Source: a virus. From it: DNA of 23,257 nt. Both the position numbers and the translations under genes were made by a program. Where the stretch lies: the IMG/VR virus record IMGVR_UViG_3300010354_000685, positions 1 through 23,257 of that record. One strand, given 5' to 3'. Positions 1 to 7,087 of the stretch are shown here, one piece after another. Under the pieces are notes generated by a model. It was not told where the DNA came from and made no database searches. It saw nothing but the letters and a program-made list of their open reading frames with translations. Position 1 is the first letter of the stretch, and each line of letters opens with the position of its first letter.

Positions 1-1
1 C

Positions 2-421
2 AACCCTGGCCAAGGCATGTACATGGGCAACCCCATGATGCCTAACAACGCCAGCTTCTACATGGGTCCCCAAGCTGGTCAGGGCTACTTCCTGGCTGGT
101 GAGCCCGTGATGCCTACTGGCGTTCAGTTTGAAGGCGTTAAGTTCTTCGAGTCGACCAACTTCCCGACCAAGAACGTTAATGCTTCTTTTGACGGCGGTT
201 CTACTTTCCCCTCCCGTGAAGTGGCCCAAGGTTACTTCTTCGGTCCTCAGTCTATTGGTGTTGGTATTGGCGGCCCGAATGCTCAGGTGCTGATCAACAA
301 CAACGACGATTTCAGCCGTTTTATCATTCTTATCTGGCAACTGTATGCCGGTTTCGAAATCCTGAACAAAGATTTCGTTACGACCGCATTCAGCTTTGTG
401 CAAGATGACGGCACGGTTTGA
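2..421 (+). CDS. Virion structural protein, 5'-truncated (capsid-like candidate)
   Basis: The frame is open from base 2, so the gene begins before the window and only about 139 C-terminal residues are visible; the ATG at 17 is probably internal. The visible part starts with a Gly/Met/Asn/Pro-rich stretch containing two similar turns (MYMGNPMMP and FYMGPQAG). It ends in a hydrophobic segment with NNNDDFSRF and IWQLYAGFEIL. Codons are strongly biased (ggt, gct, ctg, aac, cgt), as expected for a very abundant protein, unlike the AT-richer genes from 1286 on. Together with the equally biased gene 37 bases downstream, this suggests a major virion component. Capsid is one possibility, but no diagnostic fold motif is readable. 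The structural role is an inference from codon bias and position. Confidence 0.6.
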   Translation, partial: NPGQGMYMGNPMMPNNASFYMGPQAGQGYFLAGEPVMPTGVQFEGVKFFESTNFPTKNVNASFDGGSTFPSREVAQGYFFGPQSIGVGIGGPNAQVLINNNDDFSRFIILIWQLYAGFEILNKDFVTTAFSFVQDDGTV

Positions 422-430
422 TAACTAACG

Positions 431-438
431 TATAAATT
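431..438 (+). promoter_or_regulatory. Candidate -10/late-type promoter (TATAAATT)
   Basis: TATAAATT lies 20 bases before the ATG at 459 in a 37-base gap, and AACATAGGAAAAG follows with an AGGA ribosome-binding site. It is close to the T4-type late box TATAAATA. No TTGACA-like -35 is visible, as it would fall in the upstream coding sequence. Confidence 0.35.
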
Positions 439-458
439 CACAACATAGGAAAAGATAA

Positions 459-1250
459 ATGACCTATTTGTCTGCCAAAAAAATCTATCCAGGTAACTGG
501 ATTGAGCCTCTGAACGGTTGGTACAAGAACATCGATAACGATGGCAATGGCACCAACGATGGTTCCAAGGGCGGCCCCACTTCGGTGCTGGCTGTCCCTG
601 GTTATCGCTACTTCCAGCAGCGTGGTTATGTCCCCGTGACTGCCACCTCTGGTGCAGGTGCTGTGGCATCGGGCAGTGTGATCGTTCCTTCGCCTTATCG
701 CCAGGACGACACCCGTACTGACATTACCGGCATGGTGATCTCTGGCAGCAGCACCATCCCTGCTTACGTGTATCGCGCCACCATCTCCGTTGCCTCTGGC
801 TGGGGTGATGGCCGCGTTGCTTCCGGTGTGTATGCCGCCACTGGTAACGTCATTACCTTTGGTCCTGGTCTGGTGTCTTCTGGTGATGCAGGCGCTGCTG
901 TGTCCCAGGCTGACCTCACCTCCACCACTTCTGGTGATCAAGCTGGTGAAGTTTTCTTCGCCGCTGGTACTGCCGCCTATAGCGCTCAGCCTTTCCTGAC
1001 CGCTACCGGTGCTCCTGGTGTGGCTGTGAATAACATCTACAAGCAGATCACTTCCTCCACTACTTACACCGTACAGGCTCGCGGTTCTCGTACTTCTACC
1101 AGCACTTCTGGTGGTTGGTACATTTCCAGTGGCGATGCCAACTCGGGTCGTACCGGTTACTTCGTGGTTGAAGTGTGCTATCTCCAGCCAGATGAAGCAG
1201 CTGGTTACGAAGATATCGACAGCTATCTCCTTGGCCGCACTGTTAGCTGA
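459..1250 (+). CDS. Putative virion structural protein (263 aa)
   Basis: ATG is preceded by an AGGA site 9 bases upstream. The 263-residue product is rich in Gly, Ser, Thr and Val with regular beta-type alternation and no charged coiled coil, signal peptide or membrane segment. It opens with NWIEPLNGWYKNID and ends with a short acidic region (PDEAAGYEDIDSYLLGR). Codon use is highly biased, like the preceding gene, so both are probably expressed at high level, as for capsid, decoration or tail-tube proteins. A perfect hairpin at 1262-1286 separates it from the poorly biased gene downstream. I do not recognise the family; a decoration or tail-surface role is only an inference. Confidence 0.6.
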   Translation: MTYLSAKKIYPGNWIEPLNGWYKNIDNDGNGTNDGSKGGPTSVLAVPGYRYFQQRGYVPVTATSGAGAVASGSVIVPSPYRQDDTRTDITGMVISGSSTIPAYVYRATISVASGWGDGRVASGVYAATGNVITFGPGLVSSGDAGAAVSQADLTSTTSGDQAGEVFFAAGTAAYSAQPFLTATGAPGVAVNNIYKQITSSTTYTVQARGSRTSTSTSGGWYISSGDANSGRTGYFVVEVCYLQPDEAAGYEDIDSYLLGRTVS

Positions 1251-1261
1251 ATAAGTTAAAC

Positions 1262-1286
1262 TAGGACCAGGTTACTACTGGTCCTA
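1262..1286 (+). promoter_or_regulatory. Perfect 9-bp hairpin abutting a start codon
   Basis: TAGGACCAG (1262-1270) and CTGGTCCTA (1278-1286) are exact reverse complements around a 7-base loop. There is no following T-run, so it is not a classical terminator. Its last base is the A of the ATG at 1286, and an AGGA core sits in the 5' arm. It could attenuate transcription after the high-expression genes, stabilise the upstream 3' end, or restrict initiation of the next gene. Confidence 0.6.
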
Positions 1287-1714
1287 TGTCAACTCTTCCA
1301 GCAATGCTTTATCAGCATAAAAAAACAGGTGCAAGAGTCAAAGTTGTAAGCGAATGGGATAACGGCGATTGGTTCATGGTCGAAGATCAAGACGGTCGCC
1401 TTTATACCGCTTATAAAACCGAACTTACACCTGATGAAGATGCAACAAAAAAAGTTAAAGCTCTTCAAGTAAAAGATAAAGCTTCAAAAGAAGAGCCGCG
1501 CACTTTTCCACCCGATCACCGCTTGAACATTAATTCAGCTACTCCTCAAATGATCGCTGATCATATTAAGGGTATTGGATTAAAAACAGCCCGCGAGATT
1601 AAAGATCTTCAAATGTCCTTATCGGGTGAGAGGTTTAATAATCTTGAACAACTTAAGCAAATTAAAAGAGTCGATTGGGATGCGGTATTGTCTGCGGATT
1701 TAATTCGCGTTTGA
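1286..1714 (+). CDS. Helix-hairpin-helix (ComEA-like) protein
   Basis: The 142-residue protein has two parts. Residues 7-50 form a small beta-rich, Trp- and acid-containing module (SEWDNGDWFMVEDQDGRLY) that may be SH3-like. After a Lys-rich linker, residues 80-142 match the ComEA-type helix-hairpin-helix pattern: RLNINSATPQMI, then IKGIGLKTAREI and a final helix pair. HhH modules bind DNA backbone non-specifically or mediate protein contacts. Possible roles are DNA handling in the head or at the connector. The ATG at 1286 touches a hairpin; ATG 1304 is an in-frame alternative, but neither has a strong Shine-Dalgarno site. Base composition is AT-richer than the two upstream genes. A strong terminator follows. 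Confidence 0.6.
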   Translation: MSTLPAMLYQHKKTGARVKVVSEWDNGDWFMVEDQDGRLYTAYKTELTPDEDATKKVKALQVKDKASKEEPRTFPPDHRLNINSATPQMIADHIKGIGLKTAREIKDLQMSLSGERFNNLEQLKQIKRVDWDAVLSADLIRV

Positions 1715-1724
1715 CACGCAACTA

Positions 1725-1748
1725 CCCCTGGAATTCCAGGGGTTTTTT
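1725..1748 (+). terminator. Rho-independent terminator
   Basis: CCCCTGG (1725-1731) pairs with CCAGGGG (1736-1742) around an AATT loop, and six T residues follow directly. It lies 11 bases after the stop codon of the HhH gene and closes the first transcription block. Confidence 0.93.
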
Positions 1749-1752
1749 AGTC

Positions 1753-1760
1753 TTAAAATA
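1753..1760 (+). promoter_or_regulatory. Candidate promoter box TTAAAATA
   Basis: The box lies between the terminator and the ATG at 1777, in a very AT-rich 35-base gap. Its placement immediately after a strong terminator makes a promoter here likely. No -35 match is seen. It fits the TTAnAATA/T pattern seen upstream of several other genes here. Confidence 0.45.
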
Positions 1761-1776
1761 AAAAATAAAACATACA

Positions 1777-2400
1777 ATGGCCGAAAGATCAATCGTTGAT
1801 GTTGGTAAATATTTACAGCAGTATGGGTTGCGTGTAGCGGAAAATCCAGCATTTGGTGGTGTAGGTGGCGGTCATTCCCCAACGGGTTACCATCCCAAAG
1901 GTCTTGCCATTGATGTGACTGATTGGCGCCCAGATATGGCCCCCGCATACGAAGGCGGCCCAAAACTGGACTGGAAAACACGCACTGGTAATCTTAGCTG
2001 GCGTGCAAAACAGCTTGGGCTGTTTAACGAAGCCCTAGGCCCTGGCGACCCAGGACACGACACTCATGTGCATTTGGCTTTGGCTGGTAAAAAATTCATT
2101 ACCGATCCACAGCTGCGATGGCTTGCTACAGGTCGTACTGTCAATGAGAAAGGCGAGCTAACAGATGTAATGCCAACAGCATCAACACCAGCTATTTCCT
2201 CTGAAAACCCTGGTTCTGTTTCTAATCAACAAGAGCAGATGATGGGTTATTTAATTGGTTCTTTATTTGCAGGACAGCAAAAAGAAAGTCCTAGAACTCA
2301 GCTTAGAAGAGAATTAGTGCAACAACTTTCGCAACCAAGCTCCACTCCAGATTTATTCAACACACTCTTAAACTCTGAATCAAATCCTTATCTTGCTTAA
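1777..2400 (+). CDS. M15-like D,D-/L,D-peptidase, putative virion-associated wall hydrolase
   Basis: The 207-residue protein carries the zinc-peptidase signature of the M15 family (VanY/D-Ala-D-Ala peptidase type): H39 and D46 in GYHPKGLAIDV and the H97-V-H99 pair in GHDTHVHLAL. Such enzymes cut peptide stems of peptidoglycan. Residues 1-110 contain the catalytic part, and residues 111-155 are a low-complexity linker. Residues 157-205 are a module that recurs at the C-terminus of the lytic-transglycosylase-like protein at 3884-4579. There is no signal peptide. It lies among virion genes and carries this shared tail, so a particle-associated wall-penetration role is more likely than the final lysis step; that is inference. 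It begins a new unit after the terminator at 1725-1748. Confidence 0.72.
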   Translation: MAERSIVDVGKYLQQYGLRVAENPAFGGVGGGHSPTGYHPKGLAIDVTDWRPDMAPAYEGGPKLDWKTRTGNLSWRAKQLGLFNEALGPGDPGHDTHVHLALAGKKFITDPQLRWLATGRTVNEKGELTDVMPTASTPAISSENPGSVSNQQEQMMGYLIGSLFAGQQKESPRTQLRRELVQQLSQPSSTPDLFNTLLNSESNPYLA

Positions 2401-2410
2401 TTCAGATCAT

Positions 2411-2418
2411 TTATAATT
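2411..2418 (+). promoter_or_regulatory. Candidate promoter box TTATAATT
   Basis: TTATAATT lies 21 bases before the GTG at 2440 in a 39-base gap and contains a perfect TATAAT hexamer. No TTGACA-like hexamer is found about 17 bases upstream. Downstream AACATACGGAAG carries the GGAAG ribosome-binding site. Confidence 0.45.
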
Positions 2419-2439
2419 GAGAACATACGGAAGTAAGCT

Positions 2440-2901
2440 GTGCAGCTTAGCGACTTTGATAAAAGTAGAGTCCGGTATCATCTGGGCTACTTCACGGTTT
2501 CCGTGCCAGCGGGTGACTATGCCCGTTTGGAAGAAGCACTGAATACGGTCCCAGATTCGTACTTCTACGACAAGATCATTATTCAGATTGGTCGCTGCGA
2601 CACAGCTGAAAAGAAGACTGAAGTTGCCACTTCGCCTTCTACCCGCCTTGAGAGTATTGCTGGTGACGTTGATCGTACGATCCGATCCAGTAATGCCAAA
2701 GAGGCACTCAAGGTTTGGGATGAGATTTATCTCTACGAAACCAACCGTTTAGCCGGCATCCTTTACGTTCCCAACTACAAGGATCCGTTCCAGGCTCGTT
2801 ACCGTTACGAACGCTCTGGTGCTGAATTCATCCAGGCATTACCTGGTCCTGCCGACACTGCTGTTGGTTCACGCATTTATTTACATGAGGTTTGGAGGTA
2901 A
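2440..2901 (+). CDS. Hypothetical virion protein, possible head-completion/connector (153 aa)
   Basis: GTG start preceded by GGAAG six bases upstream. The product is a compact 153-residue soluble protein with mixed charge and many Tyr/Arg residues: the N-terminus has YHLGYFTVSVPAGDYARLEEAL, the middle is helical (SIAGDVDRTIRSSNAKEALKVWDEI), and it ends IYLHEVWR. Codons are biased like the genes at 1-1250, suggesting good expression. Its stop (2899-2901) is two bases before the ATG of the next gene, whose GGAGG site lies inside this gene, so the two are probably translationally coupled. Size and position fit a head-tail connector or completion protein, but no family motif is recognised. Confidence 0.5.
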   Translation: MQLSDFDKSRVRYHLGYFTVSVPAGDYARLEEALNTVPDSYFYDKIIIQIGRCDTAEKKTEVATSPSTRLESIAGDVDRTIRSSNAKEALKVWDEIYLYETNRLAGILYVPNYKDPFQARYRYERSGAEFIQALPGPADTAVGSRIYLHEVWR

Positions 2902-2903
2902 GC

Positions 2904-3665
2904 ATGGCTGATCTTTACAATTATGCCAATCAATTTACACTTGGGCAGCTTTTTCGTGGCGGTCAAAATGTTCTTCAGGGCGCTGCAAATCTGTTAAATC
3001 AAGCGGGCATTGGCACCCGAGGAACTCCTCCTAGTAACACCAAAGGAGCAAGGCCTATTGGCACACAAGCCGTATTAAACGGTAAACCTGTCTATTGGGG
3101 AGGTGATAATTATGGTTGGCAATCGCTGAATGGCACAGGAAGTAGCGCCACGCTAAATGCTCTTAATGTCCCTGGTGCCCAAAGTCGTTTTACACAAGAT
3201 TCAGGGTTTCGTCCTATTGGAGGCACTCCAGCAGAACGTGCCCAAGCTGCAGAAACATCTCGCATTGCTCAACTTACCGCACAAGATCCTGAGCTTCAGC
3301 GTTATGAGGCTGCTCGTCTAAAGGCCGTAGCACCTGGCGCAACTGCAGAACAAGTGCAGTCAGCAGAAGACATTGGCATGCAGATGTGGGCAAAAGCCAA
3401 TCCCAAGCTTGCAGCAAAAGTCAAGCCTGGTCAAGCCGGTTATGACGCCATTCAAGGTTCCATGGCAGGAGAGGCAGCCCGTGCAGGTTTTGGCTATCAA
3501 ATGCCTGAGCAGATCACATTCACGCCTCCCCCTGGTGTCAACGTCCCCCAAGGTCTACCTTCCGTTCAGACCTTTGGACCGTCTTCCACCTATGGTACAG
3601 GAAGCCTTGAGGTAGATCCTGAACTGTCTAAAAAATTCCAGGCTCTTCTCAATCAAGCAAAATAA
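2904..3665 (+). CDS. Hypothetical phage virion protein (253 aa)
   Basis: The chosen start is ATG 2904, which has a near-perfect GGAGG site five bases upstream; a TTG at 2892 would add four residues but lies before that site. The N-terminal 35 residues form an amphipathic helix (YNYANQFTLGQLFRGGQNVL). Residues 57-74 hold a compact aromatic motif (GKPVYWGGDNYGWQS). The middle is Ala/Gln-rich and helical (around 105-165), and the C-terminal third is Pro/Gly-rich and ends FQALLNQAK. There is no membrane segment. It lies between a putative connector protein and a lytic-transglycosylase-like gene, which suggests a minor virion protein, perhaps ejected with DNA. No family is recognised. Confidence 0.55.
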   Translation: MADLYNYANQFTLGQLFRGGQNVLQGAANLLNQAGIGTRGTPPSNTKGARPIGTQAVLNGKPVYWGGDNYGWQSLNGTGSSATLNALNVPGAQSRFTQDSGFRPIGGTPAERAQAAETSRIAQLTAQDPELQRYEAARLKAVAPGATAEQVQSAEDIGMQMWAKANPKLAAKVKPGQAGYDAIQGSMAGEAARAGFGYQMPEQITFTPPPGVNVPQGLPSVQTFGPSSTYGTGSLEVDPELSKKFQALLNQAK

Positions 3666-3883
3666 TAATTCTTTGGCATTGCGTAGCATGTAAGCCCAAC
3701 CTACTGGACACAGATCTTTGATCTACGGGGGCCAGTGTTGTTGCTTTAAACCCATGATTCTCTGTCCCAACTTTGTCAAACGCCTTGCGACCAAACTTAG
3801 CCTTGTTGTTGCATTACAAGCTGTTTTTATCCCTGGTCTCAAAGCAAGCTCAAATTGGGTAGGAGAAAGTTAAATCAAACGCT
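3666..3883. other. 218-base intergenic region, largest gap in the window
   Basis: No tRNA arms, terminator hairpin or clear promoter could be found. One 39-codon ORF (ATG 3754, stop 3871-3873) encodes a peptide with a basic start and a hydrophobic stretch LSLVVALQAVFIPGL, but it has no Shine-Dalgarno site and a run of this length is expected often by chance. AGGAG at 3861-3865 lies 18 bases before the next ATG. The octamer GTTGTTGC occurs twice, before and after the middle of the gap. The region may hold a leader or small RNA, or be a remnant. Confidence 0.4.
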
Positions 3884-4579
3884 ATGGCTACGCCTAAAGT
3901 TGGTATTCTTCCACATGAAGAACGGATGGCAATCATCCGAGGTGCCAGGGAGCTTGGATTGCATCCGTATGAGTTCGGTGCATTCTTATCGCTTGAGTCT
4001 GGCCCCAACATGGATCCTAATATTGTTGGGGGTGCGGGCGGTCGCCATAAAGGCTTAATTCAATTTGGTCAAAACGAACAACAACTCTATGGCATCTCTG
4101 GGCCTCAAACCAGGGCTGCCCAAATGCCTAAAGTTCTTCAATACTTCAAAGACCGTGGTTTTAAACCTGGTCAAATGGGTATTGATCGAGCATATGCGAC
4201 GGTACTTGGCGGAAATCCAAACGTTTCATTGAATGCTAAAGATTCTTTTGGAACTTCCGTTGCAGGTGTTTTGCCCCGCTTCAAGCAAGGTGGAGATCTT
4301 TACAAGAACGCACAACGCGTTCTTGGTGATATTCCAGCTGATACGGAAATAACCCAACAGCAACCTGGAAAAGGACAAGACGTATCCACGGGTGGTTTCC
4401 TGCAAGGCTTTATGTCAGCCATGGCCGGTAATCAACCCAAGGAATTATCTGTCAGTGAATTACTAAGACAAGAAATTATGGGTCAAATCTTAAATCCTTC
4501 GCAACCAAACAAATCGTTTGAAAGGTTGCTTAACATGAATCCATACGGTTACAACACGTTAGAATTAACGAATCAGTAA
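3884..4579 (+). CDS. Lytic-transglycosylase-like (SLT fold) virion protein
   Basis: The 231-residue protein shows the transglycosylase pattern: a catalytic-type Glu at 38 in FLSLESGPN, then PNIVGGAGG and GLIQFG at 57-62, equivalent to the ESxxNP...GLMQ blocks of SLT enzymes that cleave the glycan strand. Helical segments follow (YATVLGGNPNV, then AGVLPRFKQGG). Residues 171-223 repeat the C-terminal module of the M15-like protein at 1777-2400. ATG 3884 is the first start after an in-frame stop at 3860; AGGAG lies upstream at a long spacing. The TAA stop is followed in the same frame by the next gene, whose start is a TTG. It probably opens the wall locally during DNA entry; that role is inference. 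Confidence 0.7.
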   Translation: MATPKVGILPHEERMAIIRGARELGLHPYEFGAFLSLESGPNMDPNIVGGAGGRHKGLIQFGQNEQQLYGISGPQTRAAQMPKVLQYFKDRGFKPGQMGIDRAYATVLGGNPNVSLNAKDSFGTSVAGVLPRFKQGGDLYKNAQRVLGDIPADTEITQQQPGKGQDVSTGGFLQGFMSAMAGNQPKELSVSELLRQEIMGQILNPSQPNKSFERLLNMNPYGYNTLELTNQ

Positions 4580-4594
4580 CAGCGCAGCAAAACC

Positions 4595-5377
4595 TTGGCA
4601 TCAACTAGCACGAATAAGCAGCCGCTTCTGGTTGACCGTCCGTTGTTCGATACGGTGCGTGTAACCACGCAAACTGTTGGTAACGCAACAACAAACACAT
4701 TGTTTGTGCAGGGTGGACAAGCACCGTCCATCCTTGTGGACATGGATGCTGCCCTGGAAGAAGACAATAATAATGGTGGTGTTATTGACTCTATTACGAT
4801 CACGCGCAATGACTTCTATCGGGAAGCAGACTACGTTGTTAATACAACAACCTCAGGAACTGTCATCTCCCTGGTAAGCGGACAAATCGTTAACGTCACC
4901 TCTACTGGCGTCATCACTGCAACCACACCCGCCAGCGGTATTGGCTATTACACTTACACCGGAGCAACGACGCTTACCGGCGTAAATACCGCTTTTCACT
5001 ACTCGGGTGGTACCTCCAGTGGCTTTACGTTTAACGGTGTAAATTACGGCACTCGCCCAGCCGTTACTTTTGTTTTCTACCACACGCGTAATACAACGAC
5101 TCCTATTCCCGCATCGGGCGATTACCGCGTATTGTTTGCCAAAACCGTTCCCGCCAACAGCGGCTCGGTCGATTGCTCGGATCTTCTGCCGCAATTAGCA
5201 GCACCAATGCCACAAGCGGGTGTGACCACTGGACTTGGCTCGACTGCCCCTCTCCGCAATAAGGGCATCTACCTGGAACGTGGCGACCGTATTTATGTGG
5301 GCGTGTTCCCAGATGGTCCAAATATCTCGGGATATAACCCTGGCGCTCACGTTATTGCTCAAGGCGGATTCTTCTAA
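4595..5377 (+). CDS. Putative virion structural protein (260 aa), TTG start
   Basis: The likely start is TTG 4595, five codons after the in-frame stop of the previous gene; no ATG occurs before residue 50, and ASTSTNKQPLLVDRP looks like a natural N-terminus. No good Shine-Dalgarno site is visible. The protein is Thr/Gly/Val-rich and beta-type, with a central low-complexity Thr/Ser region (residues 85-160). Its more ordered C-terminal part contains GDYRVLFAKTVPANSGSV and GIYLERGDRIYVGVFPDGP. The composition resembles the 459-1250 product. A surface, decoration or tail protein is likely but the family is not recognised. The next ATG is two bases after its stop. Confidence 0.55.
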   Translation: MASTSTNKQPLLVDRPLFDTVRVTTQTVGNATTNTLFVQGGQAPSILVDMDAALEEDNNNGGVIDSITITRNDFYREADYVVNTTTSGTVISLVSGQIVNVTSTGVITATTPASGIGYYTYTGATTLTGVNTAFHYSGGTSSGFTFNGVNYGTRPAVTFVFYHTRNTTTPIPASGDYRVLFAKTVPANSGSVDCSDLLPQLAAPMPQAGVTTGLGSTAPLRNKGIYLERGDRIYVGVFPDGPNISGYNPGAHVIAQGGFF

Positions 5378-5379
5378 AA

Positions 5380-7050
5380 ATGGCTAGAAAGAGTGGAAGC
5401 TCTTTTGGTAGTTTTAATGACACAAGAGCTTTTGCGGTCAATGGTGTCAAACCAATAACGACTGAGTTTTCCTTGGGCTCAATTCCTGATTCTTTATCTG
5501 CTGCAAACAGAGAATCAGCATGGGCGAGATGGAGACGCGGTTACGAGATAGCAACGTCTTCTTCCTATACAAATAATCTTTCTTATAGGTTTAAGTACAC
5601 CGTTCCGTTTCCCGAAGGGTTCTTACCTAAGGGTACGGAGTATCCAGATATCCTCGGCTACTTTCAAGGATTTCCAACGCGGAGCAAAGAGTTTCGCATG
5701 CACTGGGCCGGTAAAAAAACACCTGGCAGTGTTCGTTTTGACAAACTTAAATCCTATGTTGCTCTTTTAAATCGCTATTCATTTGATCATGGTCTTTACG
5801 ATTATGAGGATCCTGGTCAGTGGTTCGATGAAGAAGCAAAACAAACAAGAAACATCGATGCATATATTGGATCTGTTACAGAAGATGCCGACTACTGGTA
5901 CGTCAAATTAAATGGCGTTTGGACGAAGAGCAACAAACTGCCTCCTCCGTTGTATGTGGACTTGGGAACAGGACTTGAAGGATTAAAAGCACTTAATGGC
6001 GAAGTCTTGGAAGATCGAATCCTGTCAAAAGATGGGACGATTATCGACCGGGATACAATCGATCCAACCACACAAAAAAGATACGGATACGTTCAGGCTG
6101 TTCTTGTTGATACTGATGAAGAAACCGGAATCCTCAAGTTTAAAAAAGCAGGATCTGTCGAAGCTACTCCCGATCGAGCACTGGTAAGTCCGGCTACACG
6201 TCCTCCAGCTATTGGACGTTACTTTATCACTGGCCCTAGGTATTGCTGCACATGTCAAGATTTCACACATCGGCAATACAGTTACATGATGAATTTAGGC
6301 GCTAGTAATAAACGCGCCTTTCCACGTTCTTCTATTGCCAGTGTTAAGCCTGGACGTTATGAGATCTTAAAGAATGCAGGAGTGGTTGACAATGCTTTGA
6401 TGACAGACGCCGATGTTGACCGTATTCTTCAGATCGTAGCCCCAGGGGAGGAATTTATTCTTCCTGATACGGTGACAACGGAAAACATTGTTAATATCTT
6501 GGCGGCCAGAGACAACCCAGGTGTTTACAGTGAATTTGGCGCTTTGTATACAAGGTCTACAACTAATCCAGGATTAAGCGGCTCTGCGGCAGAAGGCATG
6601 CCGTCATACGAAGACTACTCTTCTGTTACCGTGCAAACAGATGCAAGTGCTATACCACAAATTCAGATAACATCATTAAGCGACTTTTGGACGCCTGTAT
6701 TAGACGAGTTGCGTTACTGCAAACATATCTATGCGATGCGTTTTCAAGATGACGTTTTTCCTCCAGAGCCTTCTGACTTTCCTGTTGGAGCGGGAAGCAT
6801 GGCCGCTTGGGAGCAGGAACTTGTTGCTCAAACACAGGAAGAGCAGGATAAACGCCTACGTAAATTATCGATTGAAGCGTTTTCTTATATGGACGTTCCG
6901 CCTTATAACGCTCAAGCGCAACACATGCAGCCTATGTTGCAACGTCTTTTTAATATTCCTCTGACTTATATTAAAATTAGTGGATTTACCATGTACGACA
7001 AGAACGGCACGGCGTACAGTCCGTCCCTTGGTGAAAAACCAGGAACTTAA
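5380..7050 (+). CDS. Large virion protein with split SWIM-like zinc motif (556 aa)
   Basis: ATG two bases after the previous stop. The 556-residue protein has an aromatic-rich N-terminal half (for example DPGQWFDEEAK and YWYVKLNGVWTKS). C290-T-C292-Q-D-F follows at RYCCTCQDFTHRQYSY, and C447-K-H449 occurs in LRYCKHIYAMRF. These are the two halves of a SWIM zinc finger (CxC...CxH, normally 6-25 residues apart), here separated by about 154 residues. The insertion includes a helical segment (DADVDRILQIVAPGEE) and low-complexity Ser/Thr stretches. The region after the motif is helical and charged (QEEQDKRLRKLS) and ends in an IPLTYIKISGFTMYD strand. There is no membrane segment. Its place before the fibre gene suggests a tail or baseplate protein; the exact role is unknown. 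Confidence 0.6.
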   Translation: MARKSGSSFGSFNDTRAFAVNGVKPITTEFSLGSIPDSLSAANRESAWARWRRGYEIATSSSYTNNLSYRFKYTVPFPEGFLPKGTEYPDILGYFQGFPTRSKEFRMHWAGKKTPGSVRFDKLKSYVALLNRYSFDHGLYDYEDPGQWFDEEAKQTRNIDAYIGSVTEDADYWYVKLNGVWTKSNKLPPPLYVDLGTGLEGLKALNGEVLEDRILSKDGTIIDRDTIDPTTQKRYGYVQAVLVDTDEETGILKFKKAGSVEATPDRALVSPATRPPAIGRYFITGPRYCCTCQDFTHRQYSYMMNLGASNKRAFPRSSIASVKPGRYEILKNAGVVDNALMTDADVDRILQIVAPGEEFILPDTVTTENIVNILAARDNPGVYSEFGALYTRSTTNPGLSGSAAEGMPSYEDYSSVTVQTDASAIPQIQITSLSDFWTPVLDELRYCKHIYAMRFQDDVFPPEPSDFPVGAGSMAAWEQELVAQTQEEQDKRLRKLSIEAFSYMDVPPYNAQAQHMQPMLQRLFNIPLTYIKISGFTMYDKNGTAYSPSLGEKPGT

Positions 7051-7059
7051 TAATTTGTT

Positions 7060-7067
7060 TTAAAATA
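7060..7067 (+). promoter_or_regulatory. Candidate promoter box TTAAAATA
   Basis: The box lies 20 bases before the GTG at 7088, in a 37-base gap, and is identical to the box at 1753-1760. It is preceded by TTTGTT and has no -35 consensus. Confidence 0.4.
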
Positions 7068-7087
7068 GAAACAACGAGCGAAAGACA

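Noticed and set aside
438-941. 167-aa leftward ORF opposite the second structural gene
   Set aside because: The plus-strand gene has a ribosome-binding site, strong codon bias and a coherent product; the antisense product is a His/Arg/Gly-rich mirror of it.
3754-3873. 39-codon ORF with a hydrophobic stretch in the largest intergenic gap
   Set aside because: It has no Shine-Dalgarno site, and an open run of this length is common by chance; kept only as a note in the gap entry.
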